A stretch of DNA of 39,668 nt from CAYNFR01 sp964396595. Its GTDB lineage: Bacteria > Bacteroidota > Bacteroidia > Chitinophagales > Saprospiraceae. Location: NCBI GenBank assembly GCA_964396595.1, contig CAYNFR010000029.1:1-39668 (forward strand), given 5' to 3'. Positions 1 through 10,200 of the stretch are shown here, in pieces. A program made the position numbers and the translations under genes. Each line of letters begins with the position of its first letter. The first letter of the stretch is position 1. The notes below the pieces were generated by a model. The model worked only from the letters and a program-made list of their open reading frames with translations, did no database searches and was not told the DNA's origin.

Positions 1-55
1 CCTTCGGTATGCCGGTTTTCAAGACCGGTGCATTCAACCGCTCTGCCATTCCTCC
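1..55 (-). tRNA. tRNA-Ser (UGA), 3' part cut by window edge
   Basis: On the minus strand the tRNA begins at base 55 with GGAGGAATGGCAGAG, the usual serine acceptor and D-arm start. The anticodon stem CCGGT/ACCGG encloses the seven-base loop CTTGAAA (bases 23-17), giving anticodon TGA (bases 21-19), which reads UCN serine codons. The sequence leaves the window in the class II variable arm, so the T-arm and 3' end are not visible. A promoter-like box lies about 36 bases upstream. Confidence 0.93.
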
Positions 56-90
56 TTTTCTTAATGCTAAGCGTCTGTTGTAAGTGGGCG

Positions 91-98
91 CAAAAGTA
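91..98 (-). promoter_or_regulatory. Predicted -7 promoter box for tRNA-Ser
   Basis: The minus strand reads TACTTTTG followed by CGCCC, an exact match to the Bacteroidota -7 consensus TAnnTTTG. Transcription would begin near base 84, about 30 bases before the mature tRNA. No clear TTG sits 19 bases further upstream, only a T-run, so the -33 element is weak. Confidence 0.5.
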
Positions 99-181
99 AA
101 GTAGTTTCTGATAGATAAAAAGTTATTAAGCTGAATTTCTTATCCGAATATAATTTTTATTTTGGCTGAAGCAGATAAGTA

Positions 182-211
182 TTGCGTCTAGTGACTTTAC
201 GCTTACATTCG
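182..211 (+). promoter_or_regulatory. Predicted promoter of the MFS permease gene
   Basis: TTG at 182-184 is separated by exactly 19 bases from TACATTCG at 204-211, one mismatch from the Bacteroidota -7 box TAnnTTTG. The start would be near base 218, leaving a leader of about 13 bases before the ATG at 231. The spacing equals that seen at two other candidate promoters in this window. Confidence 0.42.
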
Positions 212-230
212 CGGGCGTCAAGAAAAAGAT

Positions 231-1430
231 ATGCTTGCTCCATTGATGTTCGCTTTGTCAGTTCCGGTCATAAGAAGAGTTTTGCTTGTTTTCTGGACAA
301 TGGGATGTGTATTTGGTTCATGGGCTACTTATATACCGAGATTAAAGGCATTTCATGAATTGAATGAAGCTCAGATGGGTTTGCTGCTTTTGGCATTACC
401 AAGTGGAGCGATTATCATGAATCCCATCTCAATCTCTTTGATGCATCGGTTTGGGGAAAGGAAGTTGATACTGCTTGGTTTAGTAAGCGGAATAATTGGA
501 TTTTACTTTGCTTTTTTATCTCCCCATATTTATCTGGCGACCCTGTCTCTTTTCTTTACTGGGATGCTTTACTCTGGCTTAAATATGGCTATTAACACTT
601 ATGCTACGGCTATCGAGAGAAGAGAACAGCGTCATATACTGTCTAGTGGACATGGGTTCTGGAGTCTTGGAGCGATGAGTGGAGCTATGATAACTAGTAT
701 TTCGATACGTTATCTTGACAATGTTGTTTTGCATTATTCACTATTGTTAGCGTCTATAATCATACTCACCTTATTCCTATGGCGTGACGGTTCATTTCTG
801 GATATCTCAGCTCCAATGGATCGGTCTGAAAAACCAAAACTCAAGCGACCAAATAAAATGCTCTGGATACTCATCACAATTAGTTTGTGTACTAACTTAG
901 TCGAGGGTACAATGGCTGATTGGTCAGCTATATATTTGAAAGATATGATGTCGGCTACTGATGATCGCGCCGGTCTGGGATTTTCTGCCTATGCGGTATG
1001 TATGGCAGGGGGGCGCTTTTTTGGGGATTTTTTGCAGAATCGATTTGGTAGTATGAAGATGCTGGTATACTGTGGTGTAATAGCATTATCAGGCATGATG
1101 GTTATCATATTTGGCACGACTATAATAATAGCCATTGTGGGATGCGCTATGGTGGGCGCAGGGGTTTCTCTTGGTGCACCTATTTTATATGCTGCTTCGA
1201 CGCGTGTGCCGGGCTATGGTAAAGGGGTAGGATTGGCCACATTGAACACTTTTGCCATGTTTGGATTCCTGGGAGGGCCGGCGATTATAGGGCTGATCGC
1301 CCAAGCTACCAGTTTGCCGCTAGCTTTTATGTTCGTCAGTGGTATGTGTATACTCTGGTGGTTAATGAGTCTATGGGCGAAAAGATTAGAAGAAGAACAT
1401 TTGCCGAGCCTACAGACCAGTGAGCTTTAG
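231..1430 (+). CDS. Major facilitator superfamily transporter
   Basis: This is a 399-residue polytopic inner-membrane protein of typical MFS length, with about twelve hydrophobic segments. The loop between TM2 and TM3 (HRFGERK, near residues 72-78) resembles the MFS signature, and a second GGRFFGD motif starts the equivalent loop of the C-terminal half. These features suggest two six-helix bundles. It resembles the YbjJ/fucose-permease-like branch, but the substrate cannot be read from sequence. The start at 231 fits the predicted promoter; an in-frame ATG at 246 is an alternative. The gene is convergent with the DUF4153 gene and ends five bases from it, and no terminator hairpin is visible between them. 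Confidence 0.88.
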   Translation: MLAPLMFALSVPVIRRVLLVFWTMGCVFGSWATYIPRLKAFHELNEAQMGLLLLALPSGAIIMNPISISLMHRFGERKLILLGLVSGIIGFYFAFLSPHIYLATLSLFFTGMLYSGLNMAINTYATAIERREQRHILSSGHGFWSLGAMSGAMITSISIRYLDNVVLHYSLLLASIIILTLFLWRDGSFLDISAPMDRSEKPKLKRPNKMLWILITISLCTNLVEGTMADWSAIYLKDMMSATDDRAGLGFSAYAVCMAGGRFFGDFLQNRFGSMKMLVYCGVIALSGMMVIIFGTTIIIAIVGCAMVGAGVSLGAPILYAASTRVPGYGKGVGLATLNTFAMFGFLGGPAIIGLIAQATSLPLAFMFVSGMCILWWLMSLWAKRLEEEHLPSLQTSEL

Positions 1431-1435
1431 TCGCG

Positions 1436-3166
1436 CTACTCATTAAACACCAATAGTCCTGACAAAGAGTCCACAGAAAACTCAACTCCTTTTTCTGTTC
1501 CGGACATATTCTCGATGTACAGGCGTGCGACCAAGTTTCCTTCGGAGTCAGTAAAGTTGATAAACACATCAGATACATCAAGTTGTCCATTATAGCGGTA
1601 ATATCTCGTAATCACAGAAAGTAGGTCTTCAGCATATCTATGTTCACCTATCATGATAGTAGCCGTGACTTGATGAAGAGAAAAAATCTGATTTTGCTCT
1701 TGGTTGATTCCCTGATAGTATTCAATCTTAGCAAGTCTGTTGAAGTTGGCTATATCTAGTCCTACTGTATTTTTTGTGTTAATATAATAATATCCTACTT
1801 GGTTTTCAATTGGATTTATCAGTGATTCATCGTCGATATCCCACTGTTTTATAATCACACTGACCTTGTCATAATTACTTGTCAGCGTGTCAACAGCAGA
1901 AAAATCTATCGGATATTCTGGCAGATTTCTAGCCATTGATATTAATGCATTGCGTCGCGCAAAAGCATCTACGATCTCCCTGATCTCGTATCCGTTTTTT
2001 TCTTTGTCAACTAATAGGGAGGAGAGTCTTTTAGCTTGACTTTTCAATGTAGCTTGAAACATGTTTATTGGGGATGGACTAATAGATATCAGTATAGCCA
2101 TTATAAGGCTTATTGGTATCCATTTGATTCCTATTTGCGATCGGAGGAGGTATATCAAAGTTATAAATGCAAGCCAAACCGTAAGGGCAACCAGAATATA
2201 TCTATTTTCTGTAACGCCATAATCATCTATTCTAACCTTTGTTGCCACCACCAGGAGAACTATTGGCACGATCAGTGCCGCAAAAGCATATTTCTTATAG
2301 ATGTAAGAGAGCTTGTTGTTCGAAAATCTAGGAATAAAATAATTCAATAACCACACGGCTATAGCTACTACGGAAAACCAGATTGACAACTGACCCACCC
2401 AGCCACGTGGTAGTTCTTGTAAAATTGCGATTCGAGCGCCATATGCGGTCAATATGATCAAGTATAGTATGGCAATAGGAACGAGAATGTACTTTACTAA
2501 CACTAAAAAACTCGCATGAGGCTTCTCTATTTTAGAATCATGATCAGCAACAGGAAAAATACTCAAGAAATAAACGATGCTAAATCCGTATGTCAAAATC
2601 ATAAAGAGTCGCAAATAAGCGGTTCCTTTAATATCGACATTGAACAATTGATTTAAGGCTACTAATGCCATAGCCAGACCTACGAATATGATGATGGTGA
2701 AAATACCAGACTGAATGAAATTAGTAAACAATCTCCGGTTATACTCCCATACATCTTCATCGCTTGATTTATGGAAATACGGAATAACCGCGACCAATAA
2801 ATGCATAATAGCGATCCAGCCAAACATCACATACGGGTAAGGATAATAGCCATCCATTTCTACAGTAGAGAAAGGTCTCGGAAGATAAAAATACCATGCA
2901 GTGGCCACTAGTACTGGCAAGCCGAGCTGTAGGAGTATCTTATAACGTCCGGAGATCAAGTAGCGAGAAATAAGCTGTGCCGCTAATGCAGTCAGAAAAC
3001 TCATAAACGAGATATAAAAATATTTGAGGAAATCACCGTCGTTTTCATTGTCGATCCACATAACCGCAATAGCTGCGGTATTTATAGCAAGTATTGAAGC
3101 GATCGGAAAATTGATGAAAGATCGCATCAAGTCCAGCGACCTAAGCCAATTAATCGGAGTACTCAT
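1436..3166 (-). CDS. DUF4153 family membrane protein
   Basis: This is a 576-residue protein. Roughly the first 380 residues contain about ten transmembrane helices, and the last 190 or so are polar and probably soluble. The family match rests on the N-terminal helices, on the segment around residues 150-205 (YNRRLFTNFIQSGIF and the following helices), and on overall length and topology. DUF4153 proteins have no established biochemical function, and I see no catalytic motif. The gene is divergent from the TerB-like gene, with 67 bases between the two chosen start codons. Its own promoter is not obvious in that gap, which is largely taken by the promoter on the other strand. Confidence 0.8.
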   Translation of the reverse strand: MSTPINWLRSLDLMRSFINFPIASILAINTAAIAVMWIDNENDGDFLKYFYISFMSFLTALAAQLISRYLISGRYKILLQLGLPVLVATAWYFYLPRPFSTVEMDGYYPYPYVMFGWIAIMHLLVAVIPYFHKSSDEDVWEYNRRLFTNFIQSGIFTIIIFVGLAMALVALNQLFNVDIKGTAYLRLFMILTYGFSIVYFLSIFPVADHDSKIEKPHASFLVLVKYILVPIAILYLIILTAYGARIAILQELPRGWVGQLSIWFSVVAIAVWLLNYFIPRFSNNKLSYIYKKYAFAALIVPIVLLVVATKVRIDDYGVTENRYILVALTVWLAFITLIYLLRSQIGIKWIPISLIMAILISISPSPINMFQATLKSQAKRLSSLLVDKEKNGYEIREIVDAFARRNALISMARNLPEYPIDFSAVDTLTSNYDKVSVIIKQWDIDDESLINPIENQVGYYYINTKNTVGLDIANFNRLAKIEYYQGINQEQNQIFSLHQVTATIMIGEHRYAEDLLSVITRYYRYNGQLDVSDVFINFTDSEGNLVARLYIENMSGTEKGVEFSVDSLSGLLVFNE

Positions 3167-3175
3167 TTTATAGCT

Positions 3176-3206
3176 ATTGAAAAGGTGATCAATTTATTTA
3201 CATTTG
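3176..3206 (+). promoter_or_regulatory. Predicted promoter of the TerB-like gene
   Basis: ATTG at 3176-3179, exactly 19 bases, then TACATTTG at 3199-3206 fit the Bacteroidota consensus TTG-N19-TAnnTTTG. Transcription would start near 3213, about 20 bases before the ATG at 3234. This argues against the TTG codon at 3204, which lies inside the -7 box. Confidence 0.65.
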
Positions 3207-3233
3207 CGCTCACAAGCAGACATTGAACGAAGC

Positions 3234-3710
3234 ATGAGTATATTTATTGGAATATCTAAAGATCAGATGAGCTCCCTTGAGGAAGCCCTTGCACTAATTA
3301 CAATTTTGATTGCCGGAGCAGATGGAAACATCGAAGCTAAAGAGCTTCAGTGGGCAGAAAAACTTACCCACATTAGATCTTATGCAGAGCCGGCAGAGTT
3401 AAATGCGCTTTATGAGAAAGTACAAGCTGGATTTTCGGCCAAGCTTGCTGAACTAATAAGTGTCTTACCTTCTGATCTGGAGGCAAGAGAGGCAGCAATC
3501 TCTGATAGATTAGCGCAATTAAATGGTATATTGCCGTTACTAGAGAATAGAATCGCTTATAAAATGTATAAGAGTTATAAGAGCTTTGCAAAACACATCG
3601 CCAAAGCGTCTGGTGGATTTCTCGGTTTCGGAAGTATAAGTAGGGAAGAGCGTAGATGGATTTCGCTGTCGATGATAAATCCTATCTTTTTGGAAGACGA
3701 GGAAGAGTAA
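3234..3710 (+). CDS. TerB-like helical protein
   Basis: This is a 158-residue, predicted all-helical cytoplasmic protein without signal peptide or membrane segment. Residues around 25-45 read as an alpha-helix followed by AGADGNIEAKELQWAEK, which resembles the acidic ADG-x-I-x-x-x-E motif of TerB-type (tellurite resistance B-like) domains, a possible metal-binding element. Identical activity is not implied, because TerB-like domains are widespread and often of unknown role. The reading frame opens upstream at a TTG (3204), but the promoter covers that codon, so ATG 3234 is chosen. The TonB receptor follows 22 bases after the stop and may be co-transcribed. Confidence 0.7.
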   Translation: MSIFIGISKDQMSSLEEALALITILIAGADGNIEAKELQWAEKLTHIRSYAEPAELNALYEKVQAGFSAKLAELISVLPSDLEAREAAISDRLAQLNGILPLLENRIAYKMYKSYKSFAKHIAKASGGFLGFGSISREERRWISLSMINPIFLEDEEE

Positions 3711-3732
3711 AAATATCTTACCTTGGTGGGGT

Positions 3733-5991
3733 ATGAGAGACTCACTCCTTTTTACTTTTTTTCTGTTGTGCAGCAGTGTTGCCTCAAGCCAATATCTGAC
3801 GGGAGTAATTGTTGATTCTTTAACAAGAGAGCCACTATTTGGTGCAACGGTTTTAATAGGAGAGCAAGGTACGAGTACAAATATTGATGGGTCATTTTCC
3901 TTATATGTACCTGCGGATAAAGATGACGTCATCGTTAAGTTTAGCTATGTAGGCTACAAGACGCGTACTAAAACTTTTACACGTACGGCGATCGAGGAGA
4001 GTCAATACATTTTATTGATTGCTTCGGACAATCTCCTCGAAACTGCCGTGATTACAGGTAGCAAATACGAGCAACGTGTTGCGGAATCTGTCGTGTCAAT
4101 AGATGTGATCAAACCGGACCTTTTAATGAACACAAATACCACCTCACTAGATCAAATATTTACTAAGATCCCGGGTGTTCAAATGCTGGAAGGTCAGCCC
4201 AATATTCGCGGTGGTAGTGGATGGGCTTATAATTCGGGAAACAGAGTCTTAGTGCTTCTTGACGAGATTCCTGCTCTTCAACCAGATGCTGGTCGAGCAT
4301 TGTGGTCTGATATGCCTGTCGAAAATGTTTCACAAATAGAGGTCATTAAAGGTGCAGGAAGCGCCCTTTATGGATCTTCAGCTATGAATGGCGTCATCAA
4401 TATAAGGACATCATATCCTACTAGTACACCTGAAACACATATTAGTGTTTTTCACACGCGCTTTGACAATTATACGGATAGTCGAAAGAATTGGTATAGC
4501 CATACACCACAAAACTTCGGTTTTTCTGCCACGCACAAACGTAAGATAGGCAAGCTGGATCTGGTATCAAGCTTATTTTATTCTAAACAGGACAGCACCA
4601 AGACCTTCAGAGAGCAAGATTTTAATGAAAAATTTAGAATTTCCACTAATCTCCGATACCGTATTAGTGACAAGGTGGTCGCAGGCGTAAACACAATCTT
4701 GAATGTAGGCGCATCGAGTAGTTTTTTCTTGTGGCGTAACGGATCAACGGGTGCATTGCAACCATTTGATGGAACGGTAACTACTTCGCGAAATCAACGA
4801 TATCTCATTGATCCTTACTTAACGATTTATGACAAAAAGGACAATCGTCATCGTGTACAAGGTAGGGTATTCTACATCAACAATGACAATAATCTAGATC
4901 AATCCAATCAATCTATATTCGGATATCTGGAGTATCAGTTTCAGCGAAGGTGGCCTGCCTTAGGCTTGACGATGAGTACGGGGCTTTTAGGTAGTTATAC
5001 AGAAAGTAAGTCTGAATTATTTGCTAATGCGGAATTAAACCATCTCAATAGTGCAGCTTATTTACAGCTAGACAAGGTTTTCGGAGCACGATTTAATGTT
5101 AGTGGCGGATTGAGATATGAATATAATGAACAGCGTAATGGTCTGATTACATATCCTTTACTGGTTGTGCCTCAAGGGGAAGTTTCAGAAGGGAGAATGG
5201 TCGGAAGACTGGGGGCTAATTATCAAGTGTCAGAAGGCACATTCGTTCGTGCCTCATATGGTCAGGGTTATCGCTTCCCGGTGATGATTGAGAGATATCT
5301 GAGTACAGCATTTGGCGGTTTTGCTATTTTGCCCAATCCCTCGTTACGTTCTGAAACGGGCTTTACGACAGAAGTCGGTCTTAAGCAAGGTTTTAGAATA
5401 GCTGGTCTTGAAGGATTTGTTGATATTTCAGGCTTTCTTCAGCAATATGATAACATGATGGAGTTCGTATTTGTCAATGATCCTCAGATAGGTTTTAAAT
5501 CTTTAAACATTGGCGATACCGAGATCAGAGGTGCAGAGCTGGGTATAGGTGCCAGAGCCAAGCTACTCGGTGTGCCACTAAATATATATGGAGGATATAG
5601 TTATATTGATCCTACTTATCGGAATTTTAACGAGACTATCAGTGAATCATCTTCTACAGATGAGAATGTATTGAAGTATCGCACGCGCAGTAGTTATACT
5701 ATGGACATTCAGTCAGAAATAGGTGCTTTTATGGCAGGGGCATCGATTCTCGGTGCGAGCCACATGCTGGCTATTGATGATATTCTCGAGACTTTTATTC
5801 CCGACTTGAGAGCCTATAGACGACTCAATAGCAATGGATTTAGGGTACTGGATGCACGTGTAGGTTACACGTATCAATCAGTAAGATTGTCCATGCATTT
5901 AAAAAATATACTTAATACAGAATACACGATGCGACCCGGTCTCATTGAGCCTCCAAGAAATTTTGCACTAAGACTGGACTTTCAATTGTAG
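3733..5991 (+). CDS. TonB-dependent outer-membrane receptor with carboxypeptidase-regulatory-like N-domain
   Basis: This is a 752-residue outer-membrane importer driven by TonB-ExbBD. A signal peptide covers residues 1-19 or so (hydrophobic run ending SVASSQ). A CarboxypepD_reg-like beta-sandwich follows (about 21-105, with GVIVDSLTREPLFGATV and NIDGSFSL). The plug domain (about 115-235) carries IPGVQMLEGQPNIRGGSG, VLLDEIP and IEVIKGAGSALYGSSAMNGVINI. The rest is the beta-barrel. It lacks the length and neighbours of a SusC protein, as no SusD gene follows, so it more likely takes up a small ligand such as a metal chelate or cofactor. The ligand cannot be deduced. The DUF547 gene lies 63 bases downstream. 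Confidence 0.93.
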   Translation: MRDSLLFTFFLLCSSVASSQYLTGVIVDSLTREPLFGATVLIGEQGTSTNIDGSFSLYVPADKDDVIVKFSYVGYKTRTKTFTRTAIEESQYILLIASDNLLETAVITGSKYEQRVAESVVSIDVIKPDLLMNTNTTSLDQIFTKIPGVQMLEGQPNIRGGSGWAYNSGNRVLVLLDEIPALQPDAGRALWSDMPVENVSQIEVIKGAGSALYGSSAMNGVINIRTSYPTSTPETHISVFHTRFDNYTDSRKNWYSHTPQNFGFSATHKRKIGKLDLVSSLFYSKQDSTKTFREQDFNEKFRISTNLRYRISDKVVAGVNTILNVGASSSFFLWRNGSTGALQPFDGTVTTSRNQRYLIDPYLTIYDKKDNRHRVQGRVFYINNDNNLDQSNQSIFGYLEYQFQRRWPALGLTMSTGLLGSYTESKSELFANAELNHLNSAAYLQLDKVFGARFNVSGGLRYEYNEQRNGLITYPLLVVPQGEVSEGRMVGRLGANYQVSEGTFVRASYGQGYRFPVMIERYLSTAFGGFAILPNPSLRSETGFTTEVGLKQGFRIAGLEGFVDISGFLQQYDNMMEFVFVNDPQIGFKSLNIGDTEIRGAELGIGARAKLLGVPLNIYGGYSYIDPTYRNFNETISESSSTDENVLKYRTRSSYTMDIQSEIGAFMAGASILGASHMLAIDDILETFIPDLRAYRRLNSNGFRVLDARVGYTYQSVRLSMHLKNILNTEYTMRPGLIEPPRNFALRLDFQL

Positions 5992-6054
5992 TAAGCGTGT
6001 ACGTATTAAACCTTGTGTTTCGTTAGGATATTTAGTTCTAATCAAGATTCTGCT

Positions 6055-7119
6055 ATGAAAATTCATATTGTGGTAGCGTTACATTGTTTGGCTTGCAACG
6101 AGAGCAAGGTAGCCGGCAGCAACATGGAGTCGATCGATCTATCACTTGATAGTGTTATTGAGACTGTGGTCAATGAAGAACGAGTTGTTGATAAAGCATT
6201 ATCTTCAGTAAAAGATTTTGATAGTATTAAGAATTGGCCGTCGGCCAATGAAAGAGTTAAGCCAATAAAGGTCAGTTATGTCAAAGAAGCATCTGTGGAC
6301 GAGGCAAAAGAAATTACAAAAGACGATACAATTGAAAATCCCATCATCGACAATGAACAAAGCTTCGATCTTATTGAACATGATGTAAAGGAGTCGCAAA
6401 TGCCCGATGAACTTATTTTAGAATCGTCCATAAATGACGTTCATAGCAAAGCCTTAATTGAGAAAGACCGTGCGGAAACAGATTACAAAGAGGCATTAGA
6501 CAGGTTGCTGAAACAATATGTTTCCCCTCAGGGTATAGTTGATTACAGTGGCTTAAAGGGAAAAGAAGCAGAGGTCGACAGGGTGCTAGCAGAGATGAAT
6601 AGGCTGGCTCCTATTCTGTCAGATAAGTCTTCTGTCGCACTGGCATACTGGATAAATCTTTATAACATCGCGACCATTAAATTGATTTTAAATCACTGGC
6701 CGATTAAATCCATCATGAATATCTACAATGGTAAGCCATGGGATGAGAAGTGGATCGCTGTAAAGGACAAAAAGTATAGCTTGAATCAAATTGAGCATGA
6801 TATCATTCGTCCGATATTTAATGAGCCGCGAATTCATTTCGCGCTTGTCTGCGCAGCATCGTCCTGCCCAAAGCTAAACAACAAGATTTTTACAGCATCC
6901 AATCTACATGATGAGTTGACCCGACTTACTAAAGACTTCTTAGCGGGATCTGAAAATGAGATTAATCCACAGCATATGAAATTATCCAAGCTATTCGAGT
7001 GGTATGCGCAGGATTTTGGCGAACTTACTCAGTTTATCAATCGCTATTCGAACATCAAGGTAAATTCCGGGACAAAAGTGTCCTATCTAGATTACGACTG
7101 GTCACTCAATGGCAAATAA
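6055..7119 (+). CDS. DUF547 domain protein, probable short-leader lipoprotein
   Basis: This is a 354-residue protein with two parts. The C-terminal part, from about residue 140, is a DUF547 domain. It is recognised by AYWINLYN, the downstream NQIEHDIIRP and the hallmark RIHFALVCAASSCPKL. DUF547 has a papain-like fold in some relatives, but its function is unproven. The N-terminus is a short hydrophobic leader with a cysteine after LA (residues 12-14, LAC), so lipidation is possible though the leader is short. Residues 20-135 are strongly charged, acidic and probably disordered. The open frame extends to 6013, but ATG 6055 starts the leader and is preferred. It follows the TonB receptor closely and may work with it at the envelope. 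Confidence 0.85.
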   Translation: MKIHIVVALHCLACNESKVAGSNMESIDLSLDSVIETVVNEERVVDKALSSVKDFDSIKNWPSANERVKPIKVSYVKEASVDEAKEITKDDTIENPIIDNEQSFDLIEHDVKESQMPDELILESSINDVHSKALIEKDRAETDYKEALDRLLKQYVSPQGIVDYSGLKGKEAEVDRVLAEMNRLAPILSDKSSVALAYWINLYNIATIKLILNHWPIKSIMNIYNGKPWDEKWIAVKDKKYSLNQIEHDIIRPIFNEPRIHFALVCAASSCPKLNNKIFTASNLHDELTRLTKDFLAGSENEINPQHMKLSKLFEWYAQDFGELTQFINRYSNIKVNSGTKVSYLDYDWSLNGK

Positions 7120-7175
7120 GTCATTCTTCGGGTCGAGCTGCCAAGAGAAGCAGATTTTAGGGAATAAAAATAAGG

Positions 7176-7205
7176 GTGATTAGATGTGCAAAACTCTTAT
7201 ATTTG
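7176..7205 (+). promoter_or_regulatory. Predicted secDF promoter
   Basis: TATATTTG at 7198-7205 is an exact match to TAnnTTTG and is followed by CGCTC. The same ATTTGCGCTC string occurs in the promoter at 3199-3211. GTG, rather than TTG, sits 19 bases upstream at 7176-7178. The predicted start near 7212 leaves about 25 bases before ATG 7237, which is why the upstream GTG at 7186 is not used as the start. Confidence 0.55.
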
Positions 7206-7236
7206 CGCTCTTTTTGAATACATACAATACACATTC

Positions 7237-10200
7237 ATGCAAGGTAAAGGTTTTATAAAGCTGACTTTGATATTGCTAACAGTAGTCAGTTTACTTCAAT
7301 TTTTATATATTTTGCCTACGCGCAAAGTTGAGAAAAACGCGGAAGCTTATGCGGCAAGATTGACGCAAGGAATGCCGGAAGGTCGGGAAAAAATTTCTGA
7401 ACAACGTAATCTGGTGTCTGCGTATCTTGACAGCATGTCAAGTGAAGTAGTTTTTTCTATTCCACTTTTTAAGAACTTCACGTATGATGAGCTTAAAAGA
7501 CAAAATCTCAATCTAGGTCTGGATTTAAAAGGTGGGCAGTCTGTTCTTCTGGAGGTTGATATGAAAGATCTCGTTCATGAACTTGCCAATAGAAGTAAAG
7601 ATCCTAGCTTCTTAGCAGCGTTAGAAAATGCTGAGCAAAGAAGACTAGAGTCGCCATCTGATTTTGTATCATTATTCGGCTCGGAGTTCGAAAAAATAGC
7701 GGAAGGCAAGAAACTTGCGAACATTTTCATGACGAATGAGGTCATTCGAGAAAAGATCAACTCTCAATCATCTAATGGTGAGGTGGTGAGAGCCATACGT
7801 GACATGACCAAGGATGTCGTGCGTCTCACCTACAATAGACTGAAGCAACGTATTGACAAACTCGGTGTGGCACAGCCTAGTATCTCGCTAGATGATACAA
7901 GAGATTTAATCCTTGTAGAATTACCGGGTATTGATAACCCCGAAAGAGCACGTAACTTTTTATCAGCGAGTGCACAACTTGAGTTTTGGGATATTTACCG
8001 AGTATCTGACCCGGGTGTAATGGCATATTTCACTGCGGCAGATGATTTATTGAAGTCACAAGCATCCGGTGGCGAGGAGAAAGAAATCAGATATGACACA
8101 ATCTACAAAGTAGATGAATTGGGCAATGCCACCACAGAAATTGAAAATATCATTGAAGCGAGTGATGACTTTAACTTAGGCCAAGGCCCGCTTTTAAGTC
8201 AGTTGGCAGTCAATAATGGCTCATTAGCGGTTGAATCCGTGATTGGTATTGCGGATAGAAATAAGAGAGCAACCATATCTCAATTGCTTAACAATGAAGA
8301 TGTGCGACGTCTGTTTCCTTCAGATGCTAAATTCTTATGGTCTGCTAAACCCATTACAGATCAGAATGGACTTTTTACAACTAACTACGAGTTGTACATG
8401 ATCAAAATGCCATTAGGATCGGAAAAAGCACCCCTCGAAGGTGATGCTGTGGTAAGTGCATCTCAATATCCGGATCCACTTGATGCGACTGTCAAAGTTA
8501 CCTTGAGCATGAATAGCGAAGGTGCTAAAAAATGGGCAGAAATGACTACAAAAGCAGCACAAGATAGAAACAGACCTATAGCAATCGCACTTGACAACGA
8601 GATAGTATCTGCACCTAATGTGCAGCAAGCAATTACAGGTGGTGTTTCCTCCATCTCAGGTAATTTTACGATAGCAGAGGCAACAGATTTAGCAAGCATT
8701 CTCGAAGTAGGTAAACTTCCTGCGAGAGTACGAATTGCTCAGGAAAGTACCGTTGGGCCTTCATTGGGTAAAGCAAACATTAACAAGAGTATCATTTCTC
8801 TAGTTGCCGGATTAGCTTTGGTGCTTATCTTCATGATGCTCTATTACGGAGGCGCTGGTATTATATCTATTGTAGCGCTCTTCTCTAACCTTTTCTTCAT
8901 TTTTGCGGCACTTGCTTCACTAGGAACAGTTTTAACTGTACCGGGTCTAGCAGGTATCGTTTTGACTATAGGTATGGCGGTTGATGCTAACGTGATAATA
9001 TTCGAGCGTATCCGCGAAGAGCTCAGATCCGGCAAATCAATGCTTCAAGCCATTTCTGACGGATTCCAGCAATCATATTCAGCTATTATCGATGCTAACG
9101 TGACTACTATAGGTGTAGCGATTATATTGGCATGGTTTGGTTTAGGTCCGATAAAAGGTTTTGCCGTTGTCTTAATCGTAGGTGTATTATGCACAATGCT
9201 TACAGCAGTCTTATTTGCTAAGTTGCTTATGGATTGGTGGACGAAGGATAAAGGAAAAAGTATTACGGTATGGTCGGAGTGGTCAAAAAATACTTTGGCA
9301 AATCTCAATATTGACTGGATAGGAAAGCGTAAGATCGCGTATGTGATATCCGCGACCATAATTTCTATAGGTTTGATAAGCATATTCACTAAAGGATTTG
9401 ACCTCGGTGTAGATTTTAAAGGTGGCTATTCCTATACGGTGCAGATGGATCAAGCTTCTGATGCTCAAAAGATACGTGAAGCGTTGGCAGAAAGTTTTGG
9501 GACAGAGCCAGTGGTAAAGGCAGTTGACATCTCTGACACTTATCAGATAGTCACATCCTACAAGATTGACGATCCCAGCGAAACAGCAGTAGATGATGTT
9601 GTGCTCAAGTTATTCGAAGGAATTAATGCGTTACAGGGTGGCGGACTAGACTTTGAAAAATTTAAGGCTACTGATGATCTAGGTCAGACCCATATCACCT
9701 CGAGTAGCAAGGTTCTGCCTACTATTGCTGATGATATCAAGTCGAGTTCTTTCAAAGCAGGAATTTTTGCACTTCTTGCCATCTTCTTGTATATCGCTAT
9801 CAGATTTAGCAAGTGGCAGTTCTCTCTAGGTGCGGTGGCCGCGCTATTCCACGATTCATTGATCACACTAGGTATCTTCTCTATCTTCTGGGGAATATTA
9901 CCAATTAGACTGGAGATAGATCAGATTTTTATTGGTGCATTGCTTACCGTAATTGGATATTCCATCAATGACACGGTTATCGTCTTTGACCGTATACGTG
10001 AATACATGGGCATTTACACGAGTAAAACCACCGATGAGGTTCTCAATATGGCAATTAATAGCACATTGAGCAGAACGGTGATAACCTCTATGACTACGCT
10101 ATTTGTGGTATTGGTGTTGTTAATTTTTGGTGGAGGTAGTATCAAAGGTTTTGCTTTTGCGCTTTTAGTAGGTGTCATAGTAGGAACATATTCCTCCATC

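Noticed and set aside
2036..2350. 104-residue plus-strand open frame inside the DUF4153 gene
   Set aside because: It is antisense to a clear membrane-protein gene, has no recognisable domain, and its composition looks like a shadow frame.
3204..3233. TTG start extending the TerB-like protein by ten residues
   Set aside because: The codon lies inside the predicted -7 box, so it would not be in the transcript.
7186..7236. GTG start extending SecDF by 17 residues
   Set aside because: The extension runs through the TATATTTG promoter box and lacks SecD similarity; ATG 7237 gives a normal N-terminus.
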